A DNA stretch of 64,000 nucleotides from Streptomyces sp. NBC_01116 (lineage in GTDB: Bacteria; Actinomycetota; Actinomycetes; Streptomycetales; Streptomycetaceae). Shown here piece after piece: positions 53,327 through 62,423 of this stretch; the stretch's first letter is position 1; each line of letters begins with the position of its first letter. The notes beneath the pieces were generated by a model. It searched no databases, had not been told where the DNA came from, and worked only from the letters and a program-made list of their open reading frames with translations. The stretch spans positions 2,790,001 to 2,854,000 of the forward strand of contig NZ_CP108644.1 in NCBI RefSeq assembly GCF_041435495.1. The letters run 5' to 3'. The position numbers and the translations under genes were made by a program.

Positions 53327-53896
53327 TCAGGGGCTCGGGCTGAGGCCCTCGACCGCGAGCGTGAAGAGGCGGTCGGCCTGGACCGACGGTTCGGTGTGGT
53401 GCTCGGTGGCCAGGGCGATGCCGACGACCAGGGTGATCAGGTCGTGGAAGGTGACGCCCGGCCTGACCGTCCCGTCGTCCAGCGCCCGCCGGAGCAGGGG
53501 TGCGGCCGCTCCTTCGAGCACCGCGCCACAGGAGTGCGGGGCGTCGCCGGCGGGTGCGTCGGTCGGCGGCTCGTAGGTCAGTGCGTCCGCGAACCCCCGG
53601 GCGGAGACGGCGTACTCCACGAAGGCACGCAGCCAGTCCAGCAGGGCGGCGCGGCTGTCCCCGGTCCGGCCCAGCTCGTCCGCGCGCCCGCAGAGGGTCT
53701 GGATGCGCTCCTGGAAGACGGCTTCCAGGAGCGCCTGGCGGGTGGGGAAGTGACGGCGCACGGTGGCGGAGCCGACGCCTGCCGTGCGGGCGACCTGTTC
53801 GAGGGAGGCGGCGGCTCCGTGCTGGGCCACCTCGGCCTCCGCCACGGCGAGGATGCGGCTGTAGTTGCGGCGGGCGTCCGCGCGCTGACCGGTCAC
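53327..53896 (-). CDS. TetR family transcriptional regulator
   Basis: A 189-aa TetR regulator from GTG 53896 after GGAGTGAG. The helix-turn-helix is AASLEQVARTAGVGSATVRRHF, slightly longer than a typical quoted HTH, with the usual RHF/YRHF ending. The C-terminal ligand domain is helical (DWLRAFVEYAV, FHDLITLVVGIALA). It is divergent from an NmrA-like oxidoreductase gene and a perfect palindrome lies between them, so it probably represses that gene and itself. Its 3' end converges with the GH16 fusion gene at 17 bp. Confidence 0.85.
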   Translation of the reverse strand: MTGQRADARRNYSRILAVAEAEVAQHGAAASLEQVARTAGVGSATVRRHFPTRQALLEAVFQERIQTLCGRADELGRTGDSRAALLDWLRAFVEYAVSARGFADALTYEPPTDAPAGDAPHSCGAVLEGAAAPLLRRALDDGTVRPGVTFHDLITLVVGIALATEHHTEPSVQADRLFTLAVEGLSPSP

Positions 53897-53949
53897 GTTC
53901 TCACTCCAGTTGCTAAGTGGTGGGCCCCGCCATATCGTAGCCGGGAAGG

Positions 53950-53970
53950 AAACGGCGGGCCCCGCCGTTT
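53950..53970. promoter_or_regulatory. Perfect palindrome between tetR and NmrA-like genes
   Basis: AAACGGCGGG (53950-53959), a central C, then CCCGCCGTTT (53961-53970): a perfect 10-bp inverted repeat, 31 bp before the NmrA-like start. It is the best operator candidate for the divergent TetR protein. Confidence 0.65.
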
Positions 53971-54001
53971 CGCGTTCCCCGGTTCGCGAGGAGACACCGC
54001 C

Positions 54002-54913
54002 ATGGCACCACGATCCACCCCCGTCCTGGTCACCGGCGCCACCGGCCGCCAGGGCGGGGCCACCGCCCGGGCCCTGCTGGCCGCCGGCATCCCGGTGCGC
54101 GCCCTGGTGCGCGACCCGGACACGTGGCGCGCCAAGGACGTCGAGGCGCTGGGCGTCGAGCTGGTGACCGGGGACCTGACCGACCGGTCCTCGCTGGACG
54201 CGGCCTGCGCGGACGTCCGGGCCGTGTTCTCGGTGCAGATGCCGCCGATGAGCGAGAGCGGCGTCGACTTCGCCGGAGAGCTGGCGCAGGCGACGCACCT
54301 CATCGGGGCGGCGCGGGCCGCGGGCGTGCCGCAGTTCGTGCAGTCCTCGACCAGCGGGACCGGACGGCACACGGAGACGCCGGGCTGGGCGGAGGGCCAC
54401 TGGGCGGCGCTGGAGCCCTACTTCGACACCAAGCAGGCGATCCTGGAGAAGGTGCGCGGGGCGGGCTTCGCCCGCTGGGCCGTGGTCAAGCCCGCGTTCT
54501 TCATGGAGAACCTGCCCCAGCTGGCGCCGGACGGCCCCGGCGGCGGTCTCGCGACGGTCGTCCGGCCGGACACGACCCTGGCGCTGGTGGCCTGCGAGGA
54601 CATCGGCACGGCCGTCGCCCACGCCGTACGGGACCCCGACCGCTTCCACGGGGTGGAGCTGGAGCTCGCGGGCGACCGGCTCACGATGGAGCAGGTGGCC
54701 GGAGTGCTGTCGGACGTGTGGGGCGTCCCGGTGGAAGCGCCCTCGTTGGATCTCGACGAGGCCCTCGCGGCGGGGATGCCGGCCTGGGGCGCCGGACACC
54801 TGTGGAGCAACGCCATCACACAGCCGGCCCGCCCCGAGTTCGCCACGGAGCTGGGGATTCCGGTGACCTCGTTCACCGACTGGGCGCACCGGAACCTCAC
54901 GGCGGAGGCCTGA
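54002..54913 (+). CDS. NmrA-like NAD(P)-binding protein (atypical SDR)
   Basis: A 303-aa Rossmann-fold protein. VTGATGRQGGATARALL is the NAD(P) loop of the GxxGxxG type, and ALVRDPDTW gives the Arg expected for NADPH. YFDTKQAILEKVRGAG holds a Lys, but the Tyr-x3-Lys pair of classical SDR enzymes is altered, as in NmrA/quinone-oxidoreductase-like sensors. The 3' part has TMEQVAGVLSDVWG. It may reduce a small substrate or sense redox state. The divergent TetR likely controls it. Confidence 0.85.
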   Translation: MAPRSTPVLVTGATGRQGGATARALLAAGIPVRALVRDPDTWRAKDVEALGVELVTGDLTDRSSLDAACADVRAVFSVQMPPMSESGVDFAGELAQATHLIGAARAAGVPQFVQSSTSGTGRHTETPGWAEGHWAALEPYFDTKQAILEKVRGAGFARWAVVKPAFFMENLPQLAPDGPGGGLATVVRPDTTLALVACEDIGTAVAHAVRDPDRFHGVELELAGDRLTMEQVAGVLSDVWGVPVEAPSLDLDEALAAGMPAWGAGHLWSNAITQPARPEFATELGIPVTSFTDWAHRNLTAEA

Positions 54914-54939
54914 GAGCCGCCGCCCGGGATCTGACTGAC

Positions 54940-55009
54940 GGCGCTGGGCCGGCAGCCGGCCTCGATCCGGCATCCGGCGGCGCAGGGCCGACAGCCGGCC
55001 TCGATCCGG
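54940..55009. repeat. 31-bp direct repeat
   Basis: Two copies of a 31-bp sequence (54940-54970 and 54979-55009) differ at two positions and are separated by 8 bp. They fill the space between the convergent NmrA-like and GPP34 genes. Each copy contains the palindromic core GCCGGC, so they could fold into a terminator-like structure. Confidence 0.8.
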
Positions 55010-55036
55010 GGAACGGCCCGGTAGGCCCGGTCGGCC

Positions 55037-55702
55037 CTACGTCACCACCGTCAGGACCGTCACCATCGTCACCGCGGAGATCGCCGCCTGGAGGTTGCGG
55101 ATCGCCTCGCGCACGCTCACGCCCGCCCAGTGGCCTTCGGCGATGTGGGCCATGCGCGGGGCGACCTGCTTCTTCGGCAGGCCGGGGAAGGCCTGGGGGT
55201 GCATGCCCGTGGCGTGCAGCAGGGCGACGAGGGAGCTGGTGCGGACGTCCGGCTCGGCCCCGTGCAGCACCGCGGCGGCCAGCCGGGCGCGCAGCTCCCG
55301 CTCGACGGTTCCGTCGGCCTCCGGGTAGCGGCGGACGGGGAAGACGCCGAGGGCCCGGTGCTTCTCCTCGGTCACCAGGCCGCGGGCGACGAGGCTCTCC
55401 ACGACGTCCTGCGAGCCCTTGGCGTGGTCCCGGGTCAGCCAGTCGGTGACCTTGCGGCTGCTGGACGTCCCGTGGACCCAGCGCGCCAGCCGGTCGAGCC
55501 GCCCGTCCAGGAGCGGATCGCCCGTCGGGGACGGGTCGAAGACCTCGACGCGGCCGCCCTTCACCGTGACGCGGCCCGCCATGACCAGCTCCAGGAGCAT
55601 CCCGGCCGCCACGCCCCAGCGGGCCCCGGCCTCCCCCTTCGCCGCGCCGGTCGTGTCGTCCAGCGACAGCAGCATGATCTCTTCGCCCAGCGAGACGGCC
55701 AT
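55037..55702 (-). CDS. GPP34 (GOLPH3-like) family protein, second copy
   Basis: A 221-aa paralogue of the protein at 32653-33333. It has the opening LGEEIMLLSLDDTTGAAKG, GMLLELVMAGRVTVK and the helical C-terminus VSVREAIRNLQAAISAVTM. ATG 55702 follows GGGGAG. As with the first copy, phosphoinositide-type lipid binding is known only for eukaryotic relatives. The C-terminal hydrophobic stretch (MVTVLTVVT) parallels the first copy. It is in a different context from the first and about 22 kb away. Confidence 0.87.
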   Translation of the reverse strand: MAVSLGEEIMLLSLDDTTGAAKGEAGARWGVAAGMLLELVMAGRVTVKGGRVEVFDPSPTGDPLLDGRLDRLARWVHGTSSSRKVTDWLTRDHAKGSQDVVESLVARGLVTEEKHRALGVFPVRRYPEADGTVERELRARLAAAVLHGAEPDVRTSSLVALLHATGMHPQAFPGLPKKQVAPRMAHIAEGHWAGVSVREAIRNLQAAISAVTMVTVLTVVT

Positions 55703-55815
55703 GGTGCGGCTCCCCGATTCCTTGCGTGTCGACCGGACGGGCAGGTGTCCACTCCCCGTCCACTGGACAGACGTGCGAACCTCGCCCGGGGTTGCCCAGG
55801 CGGCGAAACCGCTGC

Positions 55816-56433
55816 TCAGGAGGGTTCCGCGGCGGCGAAGGCGCCCCGCGCCAGCCGGTGCAGCAGGGCGGCGGTCACCGCCCGGCCGGGCAGCGCCTCC
55901 GGGCGGGCGAGGTGCGGAGTGGAGTTCAGCAGGCCGAAGACGGCGTGCACGGTGACGCGGGCCCGGTTCTCGGCCAGTGCCGGGTAGAGGGCGCGGACGA
56001 CGCCGACCCAGACCTCGACGTACTCGCGCTGGAGCCTGCGCACCCGCTTGCGGTCCGTGTCGCGCAGCCGGTCCAGCTCGCGGTCGTGGAGGGTGATCAG
56101 AGGGCGGTCGTCGAGCGCGAAGTCGATGTGGCCCTCGATGAGCGCGTCCAGGAGGGCCTCCGGGGAGCCGCCGCCCCGGGCCGCGTCCTCCGACACCCGC
56201 ATGCGGCCGCCCTCCAGCAGCCGTTCGCTGATGCCCACCAGCAGCTCGGCGAGCATCGCGTCCTTGCCGGGGAAGTGGCGGTAGAGGCCGGGACCGCTGA
56301 TCCCGACGGCGGCGCCTATCTCGTCGACGCCGACGCCGTGGAAGCCGCGCTCGGCGAAGAGGCGGGCGGCCTCCCGGAGGATCTGCTCGCGGCGGGTGGG
56401 AGCCGCGACGCGGGCGGCGGCATGGGTGCTCAT
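55816..56433 (-). CDS. TetR family regulator of the leucine/isovalerate operon
   Basis: A 205-aa TetR regulator. The HTH region reads GVGVDEIGAAVGISGPGLYR, followed by HFPGKDAML. The C-terminal domain (ITLHDRELDRLRDTDRKR) fits regulators that bind acyl-CoA or related thioesters. It is divergent from the carboxylase operon with two 16-bp repeats in between, so it most likely represses the operon until a pathway acyl-CoA accumulates. The same gene order (TetR, carboxylase, HMG-CoA lyase, acyl-CoA dehydrogenase) occurs in other Streptomyces. ATG 56433 has a weak ribosome binding site. Confidence 0.87.
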   Translation of the reverse strand: MSTHAAARVAAPTRREQILREAARLFAERGFHGVGVDEIGAAVGISGPGLYRHFPGKDAMLAELLVGISERLLEGGRMRVSEDAARGGGSPEALLDALIEGHIDFALDDRPLITLHDRELDRLRDTDRKRVRRLQREYVEVWVGVVRALYPALAENRARVTVHAVFGLLNSTPHLARPEALPGRAVTAALLHRLARGAFAAAEPS

Positions 56434-56456
56434 GAGGATTCATTCTAGACAGGGTC

Positions 56457-56501
56457 GTTAGCGCTCGTTAACCTGAGGGAAACGCGTTAACGATCACTAA
56501 C
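56457..56501. promoter_or_regulatory. Paired 16-bp operator repeats for the divergent TetR
   Basis: GTTAGCGCTCGTTAAC (56457-56472) and GTTAACGATCACTAAC (56486-56501) match at 12 of 16 positions and are partly palindromic, with starts 29 bp apart. They lie between the divergent tetR and carboxylase genes. Confidence 0.7.
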
Positions 56502-56503
56502 AG

Positions 56504-56548
56504 CAGTGACAGCACTAACCGCAGTGACAGCAGTGACAGCAGTGACAG
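56504..56548. repeat. 9-bp tandem repeat (CAGTGACAG) in the carboxylase leader
   Basis: Four perfect CAGTGACAG units (56504, 56522, 56531, 56540), with one divergent unit at 56513, lie directly after the operator repeats and before a TTGACT box (56555-56560). Confidence 0.88.
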
Positions 56549-56590
56549 CAGCGGTTGACTATCGCGGTACGGGCAAGGGGGCTCGACACG

Positions 56591-58213
56591 ATGCAGCAGG
56601 CACCGGTCCTGGCGAGCGCGGCCGATCCCGCCTCGGAGGCCTGGCAGGCCAACGAGGCGGCTCATCGCGCGCTCTCCGACGAGCTGGCGGGACGCCTCGC
56701 CACGGCACGGCTGGGCGGGGGTGAGAGGGCGCGGGCCCGCCACGAGGCGCGCGGCAAGCTGCTCCCCCGGGACCGGGTGGACACCCTCCTCGACCCGGGC
56801 TCGCCGTTCCTGGAGCTGGCCCCGCTGGCGGCCGAGGGGCTGTACGGGGGCGCCGCCCCGGCCGCCGGCGTGATCGCCGGGATCGGGCGGGTCAGCGGCC
56901 GGGAGTGCGTGATCGTCGCCAATGACGCCACCGTCAAGGGCGGCACGTACTACCCGATGACCGTGAAGAAGCACCTGCGCGCCCAAGAGGTGGCGCTGGA
57001 GAACCGTCTCCCCTGCCTCTATCTGGTCGACTCGGGCGGCGCGTTCCTGCCGATGCAGGACGAGGTCTTCCCCGACCGGGACCACTTCGGCCGGATCTTC
57101 TACAACCAGGCCCGGATGTCGGGGGCCGGCATCCCGCAGATCGCGGCGGTGCTGGGCTCCTGCACGGCGGGCGGGGCGTACGTCCCGGCGATGAGCGACG
57201 AGGCCGTGATCGTCCGCAACCAGGGCACGATCTTCCTCGGCGGCCCGCCGCTGGTGAAGGCCGCCACCGGCGAGGTCGTCACGGCGGAGGAGCTGGGCGG
57301 CGGCGAGGTCCACTCGCGTACGTCGGGGGTCACCGACCATCTCGCGGAGGACGACGCGCACGCCCTGCGGATCGTCCGCAACATCGTCGCGACCCTCCCG
57401 GACCGCGCTCCGCTCCCCTGGTCGGTCGAGCCGGCCGAGGAGCCGAAGGTGGACCCGGCCGGGCTGTACGGGGCCGTGCCCGTGGACTCCCGGACGCCCT
57501 ACGACGTACGCGAAGTGATCGCGCGCGTGGTCGACGGCTCCCGCTTCCAGGAGTTCAAGGCGGAGTACGGGCAGACGCTGATCACCGGCTTCGCCCGCAT
57601 CCACGGCCACCCGGTCGGAATCGTCGCGAACAACGGCATCCTGTTCTCCGAGTCGGCCCAGAAGGGCGCGCACTTCATCGAGCTGTGCGACCAGCGCGGC
57701 ATCCCGCTCGTCTTCCTCCAGAACATCTCCGGCTTCATGGTCGGCCGGGACTACGAGGCGGGCGGCATCGCCAAGCACGGCGCGAAGATGGTCACCGCCG
57801 TGGCCTGCACCCGGGTGCCGAAGCTGACGGTCGTGGTCGGCGGTTCGTACGGCGCGGGCAACTACTCGATGTGCGGCCGGGCCTACAGCCCCCGCTTCCT
57901 GTGGATGTGGCCGAACGCCAAGATCTCGGTGATGGGCGGCGAACAGGCCGCCTCCGTGCTGGCCACCGTCAAGCGCGACCAGCTCGGCGACGACTGGAGC
58001 GCCGAGGACGAGGAGACGTTCAAGGCCCCGATCCGCGCCCAGTACGAGACCCAGGGCAACGCCTACTACGCGACCGCCCGGCTCTGGGACGACGGCGTGA
58101 TCGACCCCGTGGACACCCGGCAGGTCCTGGGCCTCGCGCTCACGGCCTGCGCCAATGCCCCGCTGCCCCAGAAGGACCCGGCCGGGCCCGGCTTCGGCGT
58201 CTTCCGGATGTGA
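56591..58213 (+). CDS. accD1: Acyl-CoA carboxylase beta subunit (methylcrotonyl-CoA type)
   Basis: A 540-aa carboxyltransferase subunit from ATG 56591 after AAGGGGG. Crotonase-fold CoA-binding segments are visible: [26 protein letters not shown] and [14 protein letters not shown]. With the alpha subunit 7 bp downstream and the following HMG-CoA lyase and acyl-CoA dehydrogenase, the substrate is very likely 3-methylcrotonyl-CoA from leucine, converted to 3-methylglutaconyl-CoA. An enoyl-CoA hydratase for the next step is not in the window. Likely controlled by the divergent TetR. Confidence 0.9.
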   Translation: MQQAPVLASAADPASEAWQANEAAHRALSDELAGRLATARLGGGERARARHEARGKLLPRDRVDTLLDPGSPFLELAPLAAEGLYGGAAPAAGVIAGIGRVSGRECVIVANDATVKGGTYYPMTVKKHLRAQEVALENRLPCLYLVDSGGAFLPMQDEVFPDRDHFGRIFYNQARMSGAGIPQIAAVLGSCTAGGAYVPAMSDEAVIVRNQGTIFLGGPPLVKAATGEVVTAEELGGGEVHSRTSGVTDHLAEDDAHALRIVRNIVATLPDRAPLPWSVEPAEEPKVDPAGLYGAVPVDSRTPYDVREVIARVVDGSRFQEFKAEYGQTLITGFARIHGHPVGIVANNGILFSESAQKGAHFIELCDQRGIPLVFLQNISGFMVGRDYEAGGIAKHGAKMVTAVACTRVPKLTVVVGGSYGAGNYSMCGRAYSPRFLWMWPNAKISVMGGEQAASVLATVKRDQLGDDWSAEDEETFKAPIRAQYETQGNAYYATARLWDDGVIDPVDTRQVLGLALTACANAPLPQKDPAGPGFGVFRM

Positions 58214-58220
58214 GGAACAG

Positions 58221-60164
58221 ATGACGATGTTCGACACCGTTCTGGTCGCCAACCGCGGCGAGATCGCGGTCCGGGTGATCCGGACCCTGCGGGAGCAGGG
58301 TGTGCGCTCGGTCGCGGTCTTCAGCGACGCGGACGCGGACGCCCGGCATGTACGGGAGGCGGACACGGCGGTCCGGATCGGCCCGCCGCCCGCGTCCGAG
58401 AGCTATCTGAACGTGCCCGCGCTCCTGGAGGCGGCCCGCCGCACCGGCGCTCAGGCCGTGCACCCCGGGTACGGATTCCTCGCGGAGAACGCCGGCTTCG
58501 CGCAGGCGTGCGCGGACGCGGGGCTGGTCTTCATCGGCCCGCCCGCCTCCGCGATCTCGCTGATGGGCGACAAGATCCGGGCCAAGGAGACGGTCGCGGC
58601 GTACGGGGTCCCGGTGGTCCCGGGCTCCTCGGGCAGCGGCCTGACCGACGCCCAACTGGAGGCAGCGGCGCGGGAGATCGGCACGCCGGTGCTGCTGAAG
58701 CCGAGCGCGGGCGGCGGCGGCAAGGGCATGCGCCTGGTCCGGGACGCCTCGGCGCTGGCGGAGGAGATCGCGGCGGCCCGCCGCGAGGCACGGGCCTCCT
58801 TCGGCGACGACACCCTCCTCGTGGAGCGGTGGATCGACCGGCCGCGCCACATCGAGATCCAGGTGCTGGCCGACGCCCATGGAAACGTGATCCACCTCGG
58901 TGAGCGCGAGTGCTCGCTCCAGCGCCGCCACCAGAAGATCATCGAGGAGGCCCCCTCGGTCCTCCTCGACGAGGAGACCCGGGCGGCGATGGGAGAGGCG
59001 GCCGTGCAGGCGGCGCGCTCCTGCGGGTACGCGGGCGCGGGGACGGTGGAGTTCATCGTCCCGGGCGACGACCCGGCCTCGTACTACTTCATGGAGATGA
59101 ACACCCGCCTCCAGGTCGAGCACCCGGTCACCGAGCTGGTCACCGGCCTGGACCTGGTGGAGTGGCAGCTGCGGGTGGCGTCCGGCGAGCGACTGCCGTA
59201 CGCGCAGGAGGACATCACCCTGGCCGGCTGGGCGATCGAGGCCCGCGTCTGCGCCGAGGACCCCGCCCGGGGCTTCCTGCCGTCCGGCGGTACGGTGCTG
59301 GCGCTGCGCGAGCCGCAGGGCGGCGGGGTGCGGACGGACTCGGGGCTCAGCGAGGGCGTGCCGGTGGGCAGCCTGTACGACCCGATGCTGTCGAAGGTCA
59401 TCGCGTACGGCCCCGACCGCGCGACGGCCGTCCGCAAGCTGCGGGCGGCCCTCGCGGACACGGTCATCCTGGGCGTCCCGACCAACGCGGGCTTCCTGCG
59501 CCGCCTGCTGGCCCACCCGGACGTGGTCTCCGGCGACCTGGACACCGGGCTCGTGGAGCGCGAGGCGGAGGGCCTGGTGCCGGACGGGGTGCCGGACGAG
59601 GTGTACGCGGCCGCGGCCGCGGTCCGCCGGGAGGCGCTGGAGCCCCGGCCGGACGCGGGCGGCTGGACGGACCCGTTCTCGGTGCCGAGCGGGTGGCGGA
59701 CGGGGGGTGCGCCGGCGCCGCTGCTCTTCCCGCTGCGGGTGGCGGGCGCGGACCCGGTGACCTACGGCGCTCCGGCCTCCGCGACGGTCACGGCCGACCG
59801 CGTCACGGTCGAACTCGACGGCGCGGTGGGCCACTTCCACCGCTCCGGGGACTGGCTCGGCCGGGACGGCGACACCTGGCAGGTCCAGGACCACGATCCG
59901 GTGGAGGCGTCCCTGAGCGGGGCGGGCCGGAGCGGGGCGGACACCCTGGCGGCCCCGATGCCGGGCACGGTCACGGTGGTGAAAGTCGCCGTCGGGGACG
60001 AGGTCGAGGCGGGGCAGAGCCTGCTCGTGGTGGAGGCGATGAAGATGGAACACGTGATCTCCGCCCCGCACGCGGGGACCGTCACCGAGCTGGACGTCAC
60101 GGCGGGTGCGACGGTGGCGATGGACCAGATCCTGGCGGTAGTGGTCCCCCTGGAGGACTCATGA
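58221..60164 (+). CDS. Acyl-CoA carboxylase alpha subunit (biotin carboxylase plus BCCP)
   Basis: A 647-aa protein starting at ATG 58221 after GAGGAACAG. The N-terminal biotin carboxylase domain has [15 protein letters not shown], the ATP-grasp loop [12 protein letters not shown] and the catalytic [17 protein letters not shown] linker (about 450-570) leads to the biotinyl domain with EAMKMEH, where Lys near residue 608 carries biotin. It carboxylates biotin with bicarbonate and ATP and hands CO2 to the beta subunit. The 3' end overlaps the lyase start by 4 bp. Confidence 0.92.
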   Translation: MTMFDTVLVANRGEIAVRVIRTLREQGVRSVAVFSDADADARHVREADTAVRIGPPPASESYLNVPALLEAARRTGAQAVHPGYGFLAENAGFAQACADAGLVFIGPPASAISLMGDKIRAKETVAAYGVPVVPGSSGSGLTDAQLEAAAREIGTPVLLKPSAGGGGKGMRLVRDASALAEEIAAARREARASFGDDTLLVERWIDRPRHIEIQVLADAHGNVIHLGERECSLQRRHQKIIEEAPSVLLDEETRAAMGEAAVQAARSCGYAGAGTVEFIVPGDDPASYYFMEMNTRLQVEHPVTELVTGLDLVEWQLRVASGERLPYAQEDITLAGWAIEARVCAEDPARGFLPSGGTVLALREPQGGGVRTDSGLSEGVPVGSLYDPMLSKVIAYGPDRATAVRKLRAALADTVILGVPTNAGFLRRLLAHPDVVSGDLDTGLVEREAEGLVPDGVPDEVYAAAAAVRREALEPRPDAGGWTDPFSVPSGWRTGGAPAPLLFPLRVAGADPVTYGAPASATVTADRVTVELDGAVGHFHRSGDWLGRDGDTWQVQDHDPVEASLSGAGRSGADTLAAPMPGTVTVVKVAVGDEVEAGQSLLVVEAMKMEHVISAPHAGTVTELDVTAGATVAMDQILAVVVPLEDS

Positions 60165-61132
60165 CGACGCGCGCACTGCCCATGCAGGTCCCGGCCCCGG
60201 GCCTTCCCGCCCGGGTCCGGATCCACGAGGTGGGGGCGCGGGACGGCCTCCAGAACGAGAAGCGGACCGTTCCCACGGAGGTGAAGGCGGAGTTCATCCG
60301 CCGCCTGGCCGTGGCCGGTCTGACCACCATCGAGGCGACGAGCTTCGTGCACCCGAAGTGGGTGCCCCAACTGGCGGACGCGGAGGCCCTGTTCCCCCTC
60401 CTCGGGGACATCGCGGACGTGGGCGACGTCTCCCTCCCGGTCCTCGTGCCGAACGAACGCGGACTGGACCGGGCGCTGGCGCTCGGGGCCCGGTCGATCG
60501 CGGTGTTCGGCTCGGCCACGGAGACGTTCGCCGCGCGCAACCTGAACCGGACCGTGGACGAGTCGCTGGCCATGTTCGAGCCGGTGGTGGCCCGCGCCAA
60601 GGCGGAGAAGGCGCAGGTGCGCGGCTATCTGTCGATGTGCTTCGGCGACCCGTGGGAAGGCGCGGTGCCCGTGGCCCAGGTGGTCCGGGTCGCGAAGGCC
60701 CTGATGGACCTGGGCTGCGACGAGCTGTCGCTGGGCGACACGATCGGCGTGGCGACGCCGGGCCAGGTGACCGCCCTGCTGACAGCGCTGAACGAGGCGT
60801 CCGTCCCCACGGACTCCATCGGCGTCCACTTCCACGACACGTACGGCCAGGCGCTGTCCAACACCCTGGCGGCGCTCCAGCACGGGGTGAGCACGGTCGA
60901 CGCCTCGGCGGGCGGCCTGGGCGGCTGCCCGTACGCGAAGAGCGCCACGGGCAATCTCGCCACCGAGGACCTCGTGTGGATGCTCGACGGCCTCGGCATC
61001 GAAACCGGTGTCGACCTCGACGAGTTGACCGCCACCAGCGTCTGGCTGGCCGGACACCTGGGCCGGCCGAGCCCGTCCCGCACGGTCCGCGCCCTGACCC
61101 CCTCCCCTTCCTCCCTCTCCCACAAGGAGTGA
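60161..61132 (+). CDS. hmgL: Hydroxymethylglutaryl-CoA lyase
   Basis: A 323-aa TIM-barrel lyase. [18 protein letters not shown] has the catalytic Arg/Asp, [12 protein letters not shown] the metal-binding His pair, and [15 protein letters not shown] the active-site Cys signature. It splits HMG-CoA to acetoacetate and acetyl-CoA, the last step of leucine breakdown. The ATGA overlap with the carboxylase alpha gene and an 8-bp gap to acdH show one operon. Confidence 0.92.
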   Translation: MTTRALPMQVPAPGLPARVRIHEVGARDGLQNEKRTVPTEVKAEFIRRLAVAGLTTIEATSFVHPKWVPQLADAEALFPLLGDIADVGDVSLPVLVPNERGLDRALALGARSIAVFGSATETFAARNLNRTVDESLAMFEPVVARAKAEKAQVRGYLSMCFGDPWEGAVPVAQVVRVAKALMDLGCDELSLGDTIGVATPGQVTALLTALNEASVPTDSIGVHFHDTYGQALSNTLAALQHGVSTVDASAGGLGGCPYAKSATGNLATEDLVWMLDGLGIETGVDLDELTATSVWLAGHLGRPSPSRTVRALTPSPSSLSHKE

Positions 61133-61140
61133 GCCACACC

Positions 61141-62307
61141 ATGTCCCTGGACCACCGGCTGACCGCCGAGCACGAGGAACTGCGCCGCACGGTCGAGGCG
61201 TTCGCGCACGACGTGGTCGCGCCGAAGATCGGCGACTTCTACGAGCGCCACGAGTTCCCGTACGAGATCGTGCGCGAGATGGGCCGCATGGGCCTGTTCG
61301 GGCTGCCGTTCCCCGAGGAGTACGGCGGCATGGGCGGCGACTACCTGGCACTCGGGATCGCCCTGGAGGAGCTGGCCCGGGTCGACTCCTCGGTGGCGAT
61401 CACCCTGGAGGCCGGGGTCTCGCTGGGCGCGATGCCGCTGCACCTGTTCGGCACGGAGGAGCAGAAGCGGCAGTGGCTGCCGAAGCTGTGCGCGGGCGAG
61501 GCGCTGGGCGCGTTCGGCCTGACCGAGCCGGACGGCGGCTCGGACGCGGGCGGCACCCGGACGACGGCCGTGCTGGACGAGGCCAGGCACGAGTGGGTCA
61601 TCAACGGCTCGAAGTGCTTCATCACCAACTCCGGCACGGACATCACCGAGTTGGTGACGGTGACGGCGGTGACCGGCCGCAAGGAGGACGGCCGCCCCCG
61701 GATCTCCGCGATCATCGTCCCCTCCGGCACCCCCGGCTTCACGGTCGCCGCCCCCTACTCCAAGGTCGGCTGGAACGCCTCGGACACCCGGGAGCTGTCC
61801 TTCACCGACGTCCGCGTCCCGGCGGCGAACCTCCTGGGCGAGGAGGGCCGCGGCTACGCGCAGTTCCTGCGGATCCTGGACGAGGGCCGGGTCGCGATCT
61901 CGGCGCTGGCGACGGGCCTGGCGCAGGGCTGCGTGGACGAGTCGGTGAAGTACGCGGCCGAGCGCCACGCGTTCGGCCGGCCGATCGGCGCGAACCAGGC
62001 GATCCAGTTCAAGATCGCCGACATGGAGATGCGCGCGCACATGGCCCGGGTGGGCTGGCGCGACGCGGCGTCGCGGCTGGTGGCGGGCGAACCGTTCAAG
62101 AAGGAGGCGGCGATCGCGAAGCTGTACTCCTCGACGGTCGCGGTGGACAACGCCCGCGAGGCGACGCAGATCCACGGCGGCTACGGCTTCATGAACGAGT
62201 ACCCGGTGGCGCGGATGTGGCGCGACTCGAAGATCCTGGAGATCGGCGAGGGGACGAGCGAGGTGCAGCGGATGCTGATCGCCCGGGAGTTGGGGCTTCC
62301 GGGCTGA
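61141..62307 (+). CDS. acdH: Acyl-CoA dehydrogenase (isovaleryl/isobutyryl-type AcdH)
   Basis: A 388-aa flavoprotein. GAFGLTEPDGGSDAGG and INGSKCFITNSG line the flavin and substrate site. The catalytic Glu is in the C-terminal GEGTSEVQ (about residue 370), the MCAD/SCAD position, while the helix-G position reads ILDEGRVAIS without the alternate Glu. It should oxidise isovaleryl-CoA (and other branched acyl-CoAs) to 3-methylcrotonyl-CoA for the carboxylase made by the same operon. A very strong terminator follows. Confidence 0.9.
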   Translation: MSLDHRLTAEHEELRRTVEAFAHDVVAPKIGDFYERHEFPYEIVREMGRMGLFGLPFPEEYGGMGGDYLALGIALEELARVDSSVAITLEAGVSLGAMPLHLFGTEEQKRQWLPKLCAGEALGAFGLTEPDGGSDAGGTRTTAVLDEARHEWVINGSKCFITNSGTDITELVTVTAVTGRKEDGRPRISAIIVPSGTPGFTVAAPYSKVGWNASDTRELSFTDVRVPAANLLGEEGRGYAQFLRILDEGRVAISALATGLAQGCVDESVKYAAERHAFGRPIGANQAIQFKIADMEMRAHMARVGWRDAASRLVAGEPFKKEAAIAKLYSSTVAVDNAREATQIHGGYGFMNEYPVARMWRDSKILEIGEGTSEVQRMLIARELGLPG

Positions 62308-62321
62308 CGCTCCGATCGCCG

Positions 62322-62363
62322 CCGCCCCGGCCGCCGTGGATGTGCCCACGGCGGCCGGGGCGG
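62322..62363 (+). terminator. Terminator of the leucine/isovalerate operon
   Basis: A perfect 18-bp GC-rich stem (62322-62339 with 62346-62363) and a 6-nt loop ATGTGC begin 15 bp after the acdH stop. It lies between convergent genes and may act on both strands. Confidence 0.92.
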
Positions 62364-62423
62364 TCGTCCAGCCTGTCCCGGACAAGGGCGTCGGGGCCGG
62401 CGAACGGCGGCCGGGGCCGGGGT

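Noticed and set aside
56504..56548. Possible CRISPR-like array from the regular CAGTGACAG repeats
   Set aside because: The units are 9 bp with no spacers, so this is a simple tandem repeat. No cas genes are near.
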